Assembly: GCA_905236165.1 (NCBI GenBank)
Contig: CAJOOC010000169.1
Coordinates: forward strand, 1 to 53,143
Source: an uncultured Prevotella sp.
GTDB lineage: Bacteria; Bacteroidota; Bacteroidia; Bacteroidales; Bacteroidaceae
Direction of reading: 5' to 3'
DNA: 53,143 nt
This document shows positions 17,991 through 29,293 of this stretch, piece after piece (the first letter of the stretch is position 1; every line of letters begins with the position of its first letter). A program made the translations under genes and the position numbers. Below the pieces are notes generated by a model. The model was not told where the DNA came from. It was given only the letters and a program-made list of their open reading frames with translations, and did not search any database.

Positions 17991-18033
17991 CAGCCTGCCA
18001 TCTCCAACCAAGGGACATGACAGGCTGTTTTTG
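17991..18033 (+). terminator. intrinsic terminator of rpmH
   Basis: CAGCCTG...CAGGCTG followed by TTTTTG, with additional inner pairing. Confidence 0.7.
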
Positions 18034-18072
18034 CTTTTATAACCCCACTAACCTCTTGCACCCCGCCGCAAC

Positions 18073-18837
18073 ATGCCCGAATGGATAGTACGCGACATCT
18101 ATGAGCCCGCCTCCCCCGAGTCCGACAAACAGGGCAACGAGGATACACCTCGCGACAAACTGACCCTCGACCAATGGTCGGAGGAGGATCAGCCGCGTGA
18201 GAAACTCATGCGTCTGGGAGCCGAAGCGCTGTCGTCGGCAGAACTGCTGGCCATACTGATACGTTCGGGCAGCACCGACAGCACCGCCGTCGACCTGATG
18301 AAACAGCTCCTCCACGACTGCGGCGACAGCCTTGCCATGCTCGGAAAGATGTCCCAGCAGCAGCTGATGTCATATAAAGGCATCGGCGAGGCCAAGGCTC
18401 TCAGCATCATTGCGGCCTGCGAGCTGGGCAAGCGCCGGCAGCTGTCAGAGATGCCCGAGCGCACCGACCTCAGCACTGCCGAGAAGATGTACCAGCATCT
18501 GTGGCCTATAATGAGAGACCTCGACGTGGAAGAGGCTCATGTGGTGCTCATGAACCAGGCCTTCAAACACATCAAAACCATACGGCTGTCACATGGCGGC
18601 ATCACCGAGACCGCCGTCGACGTAAGGGTGATAATGAAAGAGGCCGTCATCAACAACGCCACTATTATAGCCCTCGCCCATAACCATCCCAGCGGCAAGA
18701 CCCACCCCAGCCGCGATGACGACATGCTGACAATGAAGGTGAGTGAAGCCTGCAAGACGATGAGGATACACTTTGCCGACCATATCATAGTGACCGACGG
18801 CGACTACTACTCATATCGGGAAGAAGGAAAGCTATAG
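18073..18837 (+). CDS. radC: RadC/JAB-domain (MPN+) protein
   Basis: PREKLMRLGAEALSSAELLAILIRSG ... ALAHNHPSGKTHPSRDD. Confidence 0.95.
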   Translation: MPEWIVRDIYEPASPESDKQGNEDTPRDKLTLDQWSEEDQPREKLMRLGAEALSSAELLAILIRSGSTDSTAVDLMKQLLHDCGDSLAMLGKMSQQQLMSYKGIGEAKALSIIAACELGKRRQLSEMPERTDLSTAEKMYQHLWPIMRDLDVEEAHVVLMNQAFKHIKTIRLSHGGITETAVDVRVIMKEAVINNATIIALAHNHPSGKTHPSRDDDMLTMKVSEACKTMRIHFADHIIVTDGDYYSYREEGKL

Positions 18838-18866
18838 GCATAAGCACCTCTTTACAAAAGGAAGAA

Positions 18867-19187
18867 ATGACACAAGAAGAAAAAGAAAAGACAGAACAGC
18901 GCATCATAGAGGTACTAAAGACCGTCTATGACCCCGAGATACCCGTAAACATCTACGACCTCGGACTGATATACAAGATAGACCTCAACCCCGACGGTGC
19001 CCTCGACATCGACATGACATTCACCGCACCTTCATGTCCTGCGGCAGACTTCATCATTGAAGACGTACGCACCAAGGTAGAGGCCGTCAAGGGAGTCACC
19101 TCGGCAAACGTCAACATGGTCTTCGAGCCCGAATGGGACAAGTCGATGATGACTGAAGAGGCACGCATAGAACTGGGCTTTGACTAA
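18867..19187 (+). CDS. MIP18/DUF59 family metal-sulfur cluster assembly factor
   Basis: IIEVLKTVYDPEIPVNIYDLGLIYKIDL ... TAPSCPAAD. Confidence 0.95.
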   Translation: MTQEEKEKTEQRIIEVLKTVYDPEIPVNIYDLGLIYKIDLNPDGALDIDMTFTAPSCPAADFIIEDVRTKVEAVKGVTSANVNMVFEPEWDKSMMTEEARIELGFD

Positions 19188-19244
19188 AGGAGGCTCCAGC
19201 CCATTCACCACCCACGGCATAACACACCACAAACCACCACGCTA

Positions 19245-20003
19245 ATGACAGGCAATATCTACTTCCTCTCCGACGCGCACCTCGGTTCGCTGGCCATTGA
19301 CCACAGACGCATGCAAGAGCGCAGGCTGGTCAACTTCCTTGACAGCATCAAGGGACAGGCAGAAGCCATATACCTCCTCGGCGACATGTTCGACTTCTGG
19401 TATGAGTACGGCAAGGTAGTACCGAAGGGCTTCACACGCTTCCTGGGCAAGCTGTCAGAGCTGACCGACAACGGCGTGGAGGTGCACTATTTCACCGGCA
19501 ACCACGACATCTGGGCCTACGGTTACCTGGAGGAAGAGTGCGGAGTGACGCTCCATCGCAAGCCGCTGACAACCGAGCTGCATGGCAAGACATTCTTCCT
19601 GGCCCACGGCGACGGCCTTGGCGACCCCGACAAGAAGTTCCAGTTCATACGCGGCATCTTCCACAGCAAACTCTGCCAGACGCTGTTCACATGGCTGCAC
19701 CCCGACCTTGGAATGCGCTTCGGTCTCAACTGGGCAAAGCACTCAAGGCTGAAGAGGCCTGACGGGCAGGAGCTGCCTTACTTGGGCGAGGACAAAGAGT
19801 ATCTGGTTCGCTTTGCAAAGGAATACCTTACGGAGCACCGCGACATCGACTTCCTACTGTTCGGACATCGCCACATAGAGCTCGACCTCATGCTGAGCAA
19901 GCAGACACGCATGATGATACTGGGCGATTGGATCAACACATTCACCTATGCCGTTTACGACGGCGAGCACCTCTTCATGGAGAACTACGAAGAAGGGGCA
20001 TGA
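19245..20003 (+). CDS. lpxH: UDP-2,3-diacylglucosamine diphosphatase (LpxH-like)
   Basis: IYFLSDAHLG ... LLGDMFDFWYEYGKVVPKGF ... GNHDIW ... AHGDGLG ... FGHRHIE. Confidence 0.9.
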   Translation: MTGNIYFLSDAHLGSLAIDHRRMQERRLVNFLDSIKGQAEAIYLLGDMFDFWYEYGKVVPKGFTRFLGKLSELTDNGVEVHYFTGNHDIWAYGYLEEECGVTLHRKPLTTELHGKTFFLAHGDGLGDPDKKFQFIRGIFHSKLCQTLFTWLHPDLGMRFGLNWAKHSRLKRPDGQELPYLGEDKEYLVRFAKEYLTEHRDIDFLLFGHRHIELDLMLSKQTRMMILGDWINTFTYAVYDGEHLFMENYEEGA

Positions 20004-20041
20004 CCCCGCCACCATCATGAATAACGCAACCCGCCTAAACA

Positions 20042-20109
20042 GAAGTTTTCTCAATACTAACAATACTCCTAACCGGAAGTTTACTCAACACTAACAATAC
20101 TCCTAAACA
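20042..20109 (+). repeat. 34-bp direct repeat, 2 imperfect copies
   Basis: GAAGTTTTCTCAATACTAACAATACTCCTAACCG / GAAGTTTACTCAACACTAACAATACTCCTAAACA. Confidence 0.9.
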
Positions 20110-20118
20110 CTCCAAAAT

Positions 20119-22206
20119 ATGCAGACATTCAAAAAAATCCTATTGTGTGTAAGCATCCTTGTGTCAGTTGCCACACTGCGCATGCATGCTCAGGGATACC
20201 CCATCACACCCGTACCATTCACATCAGTAAAGGTAGTGCCCAACAGTTTCTGGGGCCAGCGTCTGGAGGCCAGCCGCACCATCACCATCCCTCTTGCCTT
20301 CAGCAAGTGTGAGAGCGAGGGCCGCTACACCAACTTCGTGCGCGCAGCAAAGCCAAGCGAAGAATACGACGTATCATCGTTCATGGGTTTTTCTTTCGAC
20401 GATACCGACCCTTACAAGACCATCGAGGGAGCCAGCTACATCCTGCAGACCTTCCCCGACAAGAAACTCAAGGCGTATATCGACAGTGTGCTGAACATCA
20501 TCGGTGCTGCGCAGGAGCCTGACGGCTACCTCTATACCGCCCGCACCATCAATCCCAACAAGCCACATAAATGGTCTGGCGACAAACGCTGGGTGAAGGA
20601 GGAAGACCTCAGCCATGAGCTATACAACCTCGGCCACATGGTGGAGGGAGCAGTAGCCCACTGGCAGGCTACAGGTTCAAGGAAGTTCCTCGACATCGCC
20701 ATCAGGTATGCCGACTGCGTAGTGAAAGAGGTGGGAGCCAATCCCGGACAGGCATGTGTGGTGCCTGGCCATCAGATAGCCGAGATGGCACTGTGCAAGC
20801 TCTACCTCGCTACGGGTAACAAGGCCTATCTTGACGAAGCAAAATTCATGCTTGACTATCGCGGCAAAACAACCATCAAGAACCAATATTCGCAGAGCCA
20901 CAAGCCCGTGACAGAACAGGACGAAGCCGTAGGGCATGCCGTGCGTGCCGCCTATATGTATGCCGGTATGGCCGATGTAGCCGCGCTCACCGGAGACAAA
21001 GACTACATCACTGCCATTGACCGTATATGGGAGAATATTGTATCAAAGAAGATGTATATCACCGGAGGCATCGGCTCTACGTCACATGGCGAGGCTTTCG
21101 GCAGGAACTATGAGCTGCCTAACATGTCGGCCTACTGCGAGACGTGCGCAGCCATAGGAAACGTTTATGTCAACTACCGACTGTTCCTCCTTCATGGCGA
21201 CTCCAAGTACTACGATGTGCTGGAGCGCTCACTCTATAACGGCCTCATCTCAGGTGTGAGCCTTGAAGGCGGACACTTCTTCTACCCCAACCCGCTGGAG
21301 TCTATGGGCCAGCATGAGCGCAAACCCTGGTTCGGATGTGCCTGCTGCCCAAGCAACATCTGCCGTTTCATACCTTCGCTGCCAGGATATGTGTATGCTG
21401 TAAAGGACAACGACCTCTACGTCAACCTCTTCCTTGCAAACACGTCCACAGTCAACGTGGCAGGCAAGAAGGTGCAACTGACGCAGAGCACGGAATATCC
21501 TTATAGCGGAGACGTGAAGATAAAGGTCGACAAGAACAAAGCCGGAACATTCGCCCTGAAGATCCGCATCCCGGGATGGGTGCAGGGCCGTCCTGTCTGC
21601 AGTGACCTCTACACCTACATCGATGGCAAGAAGACAGGGTACACCATCAGCGTCAACGGACAGGACATTGAGCTCAGCGCCGACGATATCAAGAACAATC
21701 AGGGCTATGCCGTCATATCACGCAAGTGGAAGGCAGGAGACGTAGTCAGCATCCACTTCGACCTGGAGCCACGCATCGTACAGGCCAACTTCGAAGTGAA
21801 GGACGACCGCGGACGTGTGGCAATAGAGCGCGGTCCTGTGGTTTACTGTGCCGAATGGCCCGACAACAATTTCGACATCAACAACATGGTGTTGAACCAG
21901 CGCCAGAGCTTTACCCTCGGCACCCTGCCCGTACAAAGCTTCATGCCAAATGACGGCAGCGCAGCAAAGCTCTCGACCGTGGCCTCACAGAATATCACCA
22001 CGCTCACCGCTGACGCCCAGGAGCTGAGCTACGATGTACAGGGACGCCTCGTCACGAAGGACGTGAAGCTGAAGCTAATCCCCTACTACGCCTGGTGTCA
22101 TCGCGGCAGCGGCAATATGAAGGTGTGGCTGCCAGCCGACGTGATGTCTATCATCAACATCAACAGTAACAAGAACGAACGCGGACAGAACATCTTCCAC
22201 GACTGA
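20119..22206 (+). CDS. GH127-family (DUF1680) beta-L-arabinofuranosidase-like protein, secreted
   Basis: Signal peptide; PFTSVKVVPNSFWGQRLEASRTITIPLAF ... ITGGIGSTSHGEAFG ... FGCACCPSNICRF. Confidence 0.92.
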   Translation: MQTFKKILLCVSILVSVATLRMHAQGYPITPVPFTSVKVVPNSFWGQRLEASRTITIPLAFSKCESEGRYTNFVRAAKPSEEYDVSSFMGFSFDDTDPYKTIEGASYILQTFPDKKLKAYIDSVLNIIGAAQEPDGYLYTARTINPNKPHKWSGDKRWVKEEDLSHELYNLGHMVEGAVAHWQATGSRKFLDIAIRYADCVVKEVGANPGQACVVPGHQIAEMALCKLYLATGNKAYLDEAKFMLDYRGKTTIKNQYSQSHKPVTEQDEAVGHAVRAAYMYAGMADVAALTGDKDYITAIDRIWENIVSKKMYITGGIGSTSHGEAFGRNYELPNMSAYCETCAAIGNVYVNYRLFLLHGDSKYYDVLERSLYNGLISGVSLEGGHFFYPNPLESMGQHERKPWFGCACCPSNICRFIPSLPGYVYAVKDNDLYVNLFLANTSTVNVAGKKVQLTQSTEYPYSGDVKIKVDKNKAGTFALKIRIPGWVQGRPVCSDLYTYIDGKKTGYTISVNGQDIELSADDIKNNQGYAVISRKWKAGDVVSIHFDLEPRIVQANFEVKDDRGRVAIERGPVVYCAEWPDNNFDINNMVLNQRQSFTLGTLPVQSFMPNDGSAAKLSTVASQNITTLTADAQELSYDVQGRLVTKDVKLKLIPYYAWCHRGSGNMKVWLPADVMSIININSNKNERGQNIFHD

Positions 22207-22265
22207 TGCTTTCCCGCATACGATTGACGCATCTCCTTGCAGATGCGTCCCATAGAAAAAGTTTC

Positions 22266-22303
22266 GCCCCGCTGCTCTTTGTTCAAGAGCGGCGGGGCTT
22301 TTT
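22266..22303. terminator. intrinsic terminator
   Basis: GCCCCGCTGCTCTT-TGTTC-AAGAGCGGCGGGGC followed by TTTTTC. Confidence 0.85.
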
Positions 22304-22514
22304 CACATTCCGATGTATTATGCTTAAGAGTAGCAACTGAAGTAGGTTGTCAACCATCAAGGTTGAACTTTGTGATAGAAGTCTGGCACGAAGCCTGACT
22401 GGTGCATTATTAGGTTGTGGTATCCCGTTATATCTCTTTTGTGCCTTTTTTATTTGATAGTACAGATTCAGTGAAAGATTGGGTTTGCCACCGGATTGCA
22501 TTGCAAAGGTAACA

Positions 22515-22555
22515 AAAAAAAGTTGACACTCTTTAACTGAATATCAACTTTTTTT
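22515..22555. terminator. bidirectional intrinsic terminator
   Basis: AAAAAAAGTTGA (22515-22526) / TCAACTTTTTTT (22544-22555), perfect 12-bp stem. Confidence 0.75.
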
Positions 22556-22618
22556 AAGGGATTTACATTCTTTAACATTGTGCACCCACACAATTTTTTG
22601 AGCCTTCTCAGCAATGTG

Positions 22619-23035
22619 TTATTTACGTCCAAAATCTGCAGGAATCTCGCCCCACTCCTTTGTGTTCCATTTTTCCACTGGAACACGAAAAGAATGTGTT
22701 TTCAGCCATGTCTCTGCCCTTTGTATGAGGTTCAGGGCCTGTTCCGTTTCCGGCTCTCGCTTTAACGTGGTTTTACACTTTTGCTTCTTCACCCACAGCT
22801 GTGCATTGACGGAATCGCTATAAATTGTGTATCCCGTGATGCCACGCTGATACATCAGCGCCATAGCATGGACGATAGCCAGGAACTCCCCAATATTGTT
22901 AGTACCCTTTATCGGTCCGAAGTGGAATATAACGTGTCCCGTCGTGAGGTCCACGCCCCTGTACTCCATCGGTCCGGGGTTCCCAAGGCATGAGGCATCA
23001 ACGGCCCAGGCTCGTGTTATACTTCTCTGTGTCAT
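22619..23035 (-). CDS. RNase H-fold protein (ribonuclease HI-like)
   Basis: AWAVDASCLGNPGPMEYRGVDL ... GTNNIGEFLAIVHAMALM ... YTIYSDSVNAQLWVKKQKC. Confidence 0.85.
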   Translation of the reverse strand: MTQRSITRAWAVDASCLGNPGPMEYRGVDLTTGHVIFHFGPIKGTNNIGEFLAIVHAMALMYQRGITGYTIYSDSVNAQLWVKKQKCKTTLKREPETEQALNLIQRAETWLKTHSFRVPVEKWNTKEWGEIPADFGRK

Positions 23036-23072
23036 TAGCGATTATATAGAACCTACCTTAGCAGGACCCTCT

Positions 23073-24884
23073 TTACATTCTTTCCGGCACCTCAATGCCA
23101 AGCAGGGACATACCGTTCTTGATGGTCTTAGCCACATTGGCGGCGATGACCAGTCGCAGCTGCTTCTGTTCGTCTGTATCGGCACCCAGGATGCTGTAGT
23201 CATGGTAGAACTGGTTGAAGGCCTTTGTCAGTTCATAACAGTAATTGGCAATGCCAGAAGGGCTGTAGTCCTTGCCGGCCTGCGCTACGGCAGCACCGTA
23301 TTCGCCAATCTTCTGTATCAGCGCCACTTCTTTCTCGTTAAGCGTCAGCGAATCGCTGGCAGGTAGTGTGACACTAAGGTTCTGGCTGGCCGCCTTCCTT
23401 ATTATACTGCGTATGCGCGCGTATGTGTATTGGATGAAAGGACCTGTGTTACCATTGAAGTCGATTGACTCCTCCGGGTTAAACAGCATATTCTTGCGTG
23501 CATCAACCTTCAGTATGAAGTATTTCAGGGCTCCCATGCCCACGATGCGTGCTATCTCCTGCTTCTCCGCCTCTGTCATATCGTCAAATTTGCCCAGCTC
23601 ATCGCTCATCTTGCGTGCATCGCTGACCATTGTCTGAATGAGATCGTCGGCATCCACTACTGTTCCTTCCCTCGATTTCATCTTACCGTTAGGCAGTTCC
23701 ACCATACCATAGGAGAAATGCACGAGGTCCTTGCCCCACTTGAAGCCGAGCTTATCGAGGAGGATGGAGAGCACCTGGAAGTGGTAGTTCTGTTCATTTC
23801 CCACCACATATATCATCTTGTCGATGGGGAAGTCCTGGAAGCGCAGCTTGGCGGTACCTATGTCCTGCGTCATGTAGACAGACGTGCCGTCGGAACGCAG
23901 GAGCAGCTTCTCGTCGAGGCCCTCCTTGGTGAGGTCAGCCCATACGCTATTGTCATCGCGACGATAGAAGAATCCTTTCTCAAGGCCTTCCTCCACCTTT
24001 TCCTTGCCTTCAAGGTATGTGTCTGACTCATAATATATCTTGTCGAAGCTGACACCCAGGGCCTTGTATGTCTCGTCGAAGCCGGCATACACCCATTCGT
24101 TCATCTTCTTCCAAAGACCTCTTACCTCCGGGTCGTTCTTCTCCCACTTGACAAGCATCTCGTGGGCCTCCTTGATAAGGGGCGCCTCATTCTTGGCTTT
24201 TTCCTTTGCAGCATCTTCGGTCATGCCTTCAGCCACATACTGCTTAGCCAGCTCGCTGCATTCTTCCCTATAGTGCTTATCGAAGGCCACATAATAGTCA
24301 CCGATAAGGTGGTCGCCCTTCTTTCCGCTACTTTCGGGAGTCTCACCGTTGCCCCATTTCAGCCATGCGAGCATCGACTTGCAGATGTGTATGCCACGAT
24401 CGTTTACGATATTGGTCTTTACCACCTTGTTGCCGTTGGCCTGCATAATCTGCGCCAGCGACCATCCCAGGAGGTTGTTGCGCACGTGTCCCAGATGGAG
24501 AGGCTTATTGGTGTTGGGCGATGAGTATTCAATCATCACAAGCGGGCTGTCTTCCTTGGCCTGCTTCTCGCCGTAATGTCCGTCGCTGTCGATAGCCTTG
24601 AGCACATCAATCCATGCTCCTGAGCCTATGCTGAGGTTCAGGAATCCCTTCACCACATTGAAGCCGCTGACTGCGGGGCAGTTTGCCTTGAGCCATTCGC
24701 CAATCTCCTGTGCCGTTGCCTCGGGGGCCTTCCGCGACATCTTGAGGAAAGGGAACACCACCAAGGTGAGGTTGCCCTCAAACTCTGCCCTTGTCTTCTG
24801 TAACTGTGCCTGCTTCTCAGGAATATCCTGACCGTAAAGTTCTTTAACTGCGGCAATCACCGCCTGTGTTATCATTTGTTCCAT
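23073..24884 (-). CDS. argS: arginyl-tRNA synthetase
   Basis: VMIEYSSPNTNKPLHLGHVRNNLLGWSLAQIMQANGNKVVKTNIVNDRGIHICKSM. Confidence 0.98.
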   Translation of the reverse strand: MEQMITQAVIAAVKELYGQDIPEKQAQLQKTRAEFEGNLTLVVFPFLKMSRKAPEATAQEIGEWLKANCPAVSGFNVVKGFLNLSIGSGAWIDVLKAIDSDGHYGEKQAKEDSPLVMIEYSSPNTNKPLHLGHVRNNLLGWSLAQIMQANGNKVVKTNIVNDRGIHICKSMLAWLKWGNGETPESSGKKGDHLIGDYYVAFDKHYREECSELAKQYVAEGMTEDAAKEKAKNEAPLIKEAHEMLVKWEKNDPEVRGLWKKMNEWVYAGFDETYKALGVSFDKIYYESDTYLEGKEKVEEGLEKGFFYRRDDNSVWADLTKEGLDEKLLLRSDGTSVYMTQDIGTAKLRFQDFPIDKMIYVVGNEQNYHFQVLSILLDKLGFKWGKDLVHFSYGMVELPNGKMKSREGTVVDADDLIQTMVSDARKMSDELGKFDDMTEAEKQEIARIVGMGALKYFILKVDARKNMLFNPEESIDFNGNTGPFIQYTYARIRSIIRKAASQNLSVTLPASDSLTLNEKEVALIQKIGEYGAAVAQAGKDYSPSGIANYCYELTKAFNQFYHDYSILGADTDEQKQLRLVIAANVAKTIKNGMSLLGIEVPERM

Positions 24885-24917
24885 TTATATTGGTATTCTT
24901 CTTCTGTTTTTGTGATA

Positions 24918-26987
24918 TTACCCTACCTGTGAGCCGGGCTTGACGTCCGTTGATGTGGTGGTTACGGAGAGCGTGCCGTCATAGTTCACGGCTGAGAGTA
25001 TCATACCCTGACTCTCTTCGCCCATCATCTTACGTGGTGCGAAGTTGGCCACGAAGAGCACCTGCTTGCCTACGAGTTCCTGCGGGTCTTCATAATAAGC
25101 CGCGATACCGCTGAGGATGGTGCGCCCCTCTGGGGTGCCATCATCGATATGGAACTTCAGCAGTTTCTTCGACTTCTTCACCTTCTCGCACGATGTGACG
25201 AGGCCCACGCGGATGTCGAGCTTCTCAAACGTCTCGAAGTCAACATTCTCCTTCACGGGTTCGGGCACGTAGCTGCCGGCAGCATTCGCCTTTTGGGTGT
25301 CCTCCAGCTTTTTCAGCTGCTGCTCTATCACGCTGTCCTCTATCTTCTCAAAGAGCAGGGCAGGCTCGTTAAGCTGCTTGCCGGCCTTGAGGATATCCAT
25401 GTCGCCCAGCTGTTCCCATGAGAAGGTGTCGAGAGCTATCATATTCCTGAGCGTCTTGCTTGAGAAAGGCAGGAAAGGCTCAAAGGCTATTGACAGGTTA
25501 GCCGTAAGCTGCAGACAAACGTAGAGGATTGTCTTGACGCGCTCCATATCGGTCTTTGCCACCTTCCAAGGCTCACACTCGGTGATGTAACGGTTGCCAA
25601 TGCGGGCCAGATTCATGGCTTCCTTCTGTGCCTCGCGGAACTTGAACTGCTCCAGATACTCCTCCACGTTGGCCTTCACATCCTTGAACTCAGAGATGGC
25701 CTGCTTGTCGATATCGTTGAGCTCACCACACTCAGGCACGATGCCTTGGAAATACTTCTTCGTCAGCTGCAGGGCTCGGTTGACGAAATTGCCGTAGATA
25801 GCAACGAGCTCAGAGTTGTTTCGCTCCTGGAAGTCCTTCCACGTGAAGTTGTTGTCCTTCGTCTCCGGCGCATTGGCGGTGAGGACATAGCGCAGCACAT
25901 CCTGCTTGCCGGGCAGGTCAACGAGGTACTCGTGCAGCCATACGGCCCAGTTGCGGGAGGTAGAAATCTTGTCGTCCTCCAGGTTAAGGAACTCATTGGC
26001 CGGCACATTATCGGGCATGATATAGCCTCCGTGAGCCTTCATCATCACAGGGAAGATGAGGCAATGGAACACGATGTTGTCCTTGCCGATGAAATGAACG
26101 AGGCGCGTATCCTCATCCTGCCACCACTTCTGCCATGTGCCCCATTTCTCAGGCTCATTCTCACATAGTTCCTTGGTGTTGGAGATATATCCTATAGGTG
26201 CGTCGAACCATACATAGAGCACCTTGCCCTCAGCGCCCTCAACGGGAACTGGTATACCCCAGTCAAGGTCGCGCGTCATGGCACGGGGCTGAAGGTCCAT
26301 ATCCAGCCACGACTTACACTGGCCGTAGACGTTGCTGCGCCACTCCTTATGGCCTGCAAGAATCCAGTCCTTCAGCCACTCTTGGTATTTGTTCAGAGGG
26401 AGATACCAGTTCTTTGTAGGCTTCTTCACCAGGCCGTGACCCGGGTTGTTCTTGTTCGTAGGGTTGATGAGCTCATCGGGCGAGAGCGTAGCACCGCATT
26501 TCTCGCACTGGTCGCCGTATGCACCCTGATTGTGGCATCGCGGACATTCGCCCACGATGTTGCGGTCGGTGAGGAATTCGCCAGTCACCTCGTCGCAATA
26601 CTGTTCCTCGACAATCTCCTCCAGCTCACCCTTGTCGTAGAGGGTGCGGAAGAAGTCGGCAGCAAACTTATGGTGCGTGGGACTGGTGGTGCGGCTGTAG
26701 ATGTCGAAAGAGATGCCGAAGTCCTCAAACGACTTCTTGATCATCTCATGATAACGGTCCACCACCTGCTGTACGGTGATGCCCTCCTGCTTGGCGCGGA
26801 TAGTAACGGGCACGCCGTGCTCGTCAGAACCTCCGATGAACACCACCTCGCGGTTCTTCAGCCTGAGGTAGCGCACGTAGATGTCGGCTGGCACATATAC
26901 TCCAGCCAGATGCCCTATATGGACCCCGCCATTAGCGTAAGGCAGGGCCGCGGTAACGGTTGTTCGCTTGTAATTCTTCTGTTCCAT
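24918..26987 (-). CDS. metG: methionyl-tRNA synthetase with C-terminal tRNA-binding domain
   Basis: [32 protein letters not shown] ... C-terminal [31 protein letters not shown]. Confidence 0.98.
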   Translation of the reverse strand: MEQKNYKRTTVTAALPYANGGVHIGHLAGVYVPADIYVRYLRLKNREVVFIGGSDEHGVPVTIRAKQEGITVQQVVDRYHEMIKKSFEDFGISFDIYSRTTSPTHHKFAADFFRTLYDKGELEEIVEEQYCDEVTGEFLTDRNIVGECPRCHNQGAYGDQCEKCGATLSPDELINPTNKNNPGHGLVKKPTKNWYLPLNKYQEWLKDWILAGHKEWRSNVYGQCKSWLDMDLQPRAMTRDLDWGIPVPVEGAEGKVLYVWFDAPIGYISNTKELCENEPEKWGTWQKWWQDEDTRLVHFIGKDNIVFHCLIFPVMMKAHGGYIMPDNVPANEFLNLEDDKISTSRNWAVWLHEYLVDLPGKQDVLRYVLTANAPETKDNNFTWKDFQERNNSELVAIYGNFVNRALQLTKKYFQGIVPECGELNDIDKQAISEFKDVKANVEEYLEQFKFREAQKEAMNLARIGNRYITECEPWKVAKTDMERVKTILYVCLQLTANLSIAFEPFLPFSSKTLRNMIALDTFSWEQLGDMDILKAGKQLNEPALLFEKIEDSVIEQQLKKLEDTQKANAAGSYVPEPVKENVDFETFEKLDIRVGLVTSCEKVKKSKKLLKFHIDDGTPEGRTILSGIAAYYEDPQELVGKQVLFVANFAPRKMMGEESQGMILSAVNYDGTLSVTTTSTDVKPGSQVG

Positions 26988-27057
26988 ATATTGGTTAAGT
27001 GATTTGTATTAAGTAAAAAGAAAAGAGTGAAGAGAAAAAACCGGCTTTCACCGTTTC

Positions 27058-27930
27058 TTATTCAAAGCTCTTCTTCTGCAGCTTGAAGTTCGTGCCGAGA
27101 TATTTCTCCCTTACCACGCGGTTTGCTGCGAGTTCATCGGGAGTGCCGTGAAAGAGTATCCTTCCCTCGAAGAGCAGATATGCACGGTCGGTGATGTTCA
27201 GCGTCTCATGCACGTTATGGTCGGTGATGAGGATGCCGATGTTGCGATGCTTCAGATGCCATACCACGCGCTGAATCTCCTCCACGGCTATAGGGTCGAC
27301 GCCGGCAAAGGGCTCATCGAGCATGATGAACTTAGGCTCTATGGCCAGACAGCGCGCTATCTCCGTGCGTCGACGCTCACCACCCGAGAGGCGGTCGCCC
27401 AGGTTCTTCCTCACCTTCTGCAGAGAGAACTCGCTGATGAGACTCTCCAGCTTCTCCAACTGCTCCCGACGGGGCTTGCCAGTCATCTCAAGGACGGAGA
27501 GGATGTTGTCTTCCACCGACATCTTCCTGAACACGCTGGGCTCCTGTGGCAGATAGCCCACGCCGTTCTTAGCATGCTCATAGACGGCCATTGAGGTTAT
27601 CTCCTTGTCGTCGATGAACACACGGCCCGCATTAGGCACCACCAGGCCGGTCGTCATGTAGAAAGAGGTGGTCTTGCCTGCTCCGTTAGGACCCAGCAGC
27701 CCCACTATCTCGCCCTGCCTGACATCGAAAGAGACATCGCTGACCACGGTGCGCTTGCCATAGATCTTCACCAGTCCCTCGCTGCGAAGAGTTGACACCT
27801 GGGGCTGCGACTCCTGCGGAGACCCTTCAACGGACACAGCCATCTGAGACTCCTTAGGCAACGTTTGTTCCTTGGAAGTCTCCTCCACCTGCGGCGTGTC
27901 AGGCGTTAAGTAGTTTTGCTCTTGCATCAT
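27058..27930 (-). CDS. lptB: LPS export ABC transporter ATP-binding protein
   Basis: [45 protein letters not shown] ... [13 protein letters not shown]; about 50-aa N-terminal extension, start uncertain. Confidence 0.93.
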   Translation of the reverse strand: MMQEQNYLTPDTPQVEETSKEQTLPKESQMAVSVEGSPQESQPQVSTLRSEGLVKIYGKRTVVSDVSFDVRQGEIVGLLGPNGAGKTTSFYMTTGLVVPNAGRVFIDDKEITSMAVYEHAKNGVGYLPQEPSVFRKMSVEDNILSVLEMTGKPRREQLEKLESLISEFSLQKVRKNLGDRLSGGERRRTEIARCLAIEPKFIMLDEPFAGVDPIAVEEIQRVVWHLKHRNIGILITDHNVHETLNITDRAYLLFEGRILFHGTPDELAANRVVREKYLGTNFKLQKKSFE

Positions 27931-28837
27931 TATATTCCTTAATAAGTCTTTCCATTATCACGCTGACGGGCTCAATGGTCTTTATTGCCGACGCTATCTG
28001 GCCTATCTCCATCTCGCCGCCGTCGGTATCGCCGTCGAAGATGCCGCGCCTTGTAGCCTTCTCGCCAAGAATCTCCAGCAGCTCCGGGACGTCAGCGCCC
28101 CTGTCCTCTGCCTCTGCAATACGTCTGTACAGCCCGTTCTTTACGAGACGTGACGGCGAGAGTTTCTTCAGGCACAGCATCGTGTCGCCTTCCTGCAGCG
28201 TGGTACACACTTCCTTGAAGGCATCGCTGGCGCTACTCTCCTTGGAGAGGGCAAAGAGCGTACCTATCTGCACTCCTTCTGCGCCCAGCACCTGTGCCGC
28301 CAGACAAGCCTCGCCGGAGGCTATGCCGCCAGCGGCGATGAGAGGCAGGGTAGTAGCTTTGCGCACCTGTGGGATCAGGCACATCGTGGTGGTCTCCTCC
28401 TTGCCATTGTGGCCTCCGGCCTCGAAGCCCTCTGCAACGACAACGTCAACACCGGCCTCCTCACATTTCTTGGCAAACTTCGACGAGCTGACCACATGGG
28501 CCACCGTCATGCCGGCCTCGTGGAAACGCTGGGTGTACTTCTTGGGACTGCCGGCAGAGGTGAACACTATCTTGCATCCCTCTTCGATAATCATGTCGAT
28601 GAGAGAGTCAATCTGCGGATACATCAGAGGCAGGTTGATGCCCCAGGGCTTGTCTGTGGCAGCCTTACACTTCTGTATATGCTCACGAAGGAGGTCAACC
28701 GACATGGTGCCTGCACCAATGAGGCCCAGACCACCAGCATTACTCACCGCTGCCGCAAGACGCCAGCCACTGCACCAAGCCATACCACCAGCTATGACAG
28801 GTTGCTCTATTCCAAAAATTTCCTTTATCCTATTCAT
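27899..28837 (-). CDS. nitronate monooxygenase / FabK-like enoyl-ACP reductase family
   Basis: [45 protein letters not shown] ... [13 protein letters not shown] ... [11 protein letters not shown]. Confidence 0.9.
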   Translation of the reverse strand: MNRIKEIFGIEQPVIAGGMAWCSGWRLAAAVSNAGGLGLIGAGTMSVDLLREHIQKCKAATDKPWGINLPLMYPQIDSLIDMIIEEGCKIVFTSAGSPKKYTQRFHEAGMTVAHVVSSSKFAKKCEEAGVDVVVAEGFEAGGHNGKEETTTMCLIPQVRKATTLPLIAAGGIASGEACLAAQVLGAEGVQIGTLFALSKESSASDAFKEVCTTLQEGDTMLCLKKLSPSRLVKNGLYRRIAEAEDRGADVPELLEILGEKATRRGIFDGDTDGGEMEIGQIASAIKTIEPVSVIMERLIKEYNDARAKLLNA

Positions 28838-28840
28838 GAT

Positions 28841-29293
28841 TTACTCTTTATTCTTCGTATCCATGCATATCGTCACCGGGCCGTCATTGAGCAGCTCCAC
28901 CTTCATGTAGGCACCGAACTGCCCCGTCTTAACGGGCTTGCCCAACTCCTGCTCCATAGCCTTCACGAAGGCCTCGTAGAGCGGGATGGTCACCTCATGG
29001 CTGCCTGCACGCAGATAGCTGGGACGGTTGCCTTTTTTGTAGGAAGCCCACAGCGTGAACTGCGACACTACCAGCACCTCGCCGCCCACATCCATGATGC
29101 TGCGGTTCATCACGCCGGCCTCATCGTCGAACACTCTCAGGCCCGTTATCTTGTGGCTCAGCCAGTCGATGTCCTCTTGCGTATCGGCATTCTCACATCC
29201 CAACAGAACCAGATAACCCTGGCCTATACTCGATGTCTCGACGCCCTCAATAGTTACGGATGCGTGCTGCACCCTCTGTATCACTGCTCGCAT
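28841..29293 (-). CDS. dtd: D-aminoacyl-tRNA deacylase
   Basis: MRAVIQRVQHASVTIEG ... VVSQFTLWASYKKGNRPSYLRAG ... VKTGQFGAYMKVELLNDGPVTICMDT. Confidence 0.97.
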   Translation of the reverse strand: MRAVIQRVQHASVTIEGVETSSIGQGYLVLLGCENADTQEDIDWLSHKITGLRVFDDEAGVMNRSIMDVGGEVLVVSQFTLWASYKKGNRPSYLRAGSHEVTIPLYEAFVKAMEQELGKPVKTGQFGAYMKVELLNDGPVTICMDTKNKE

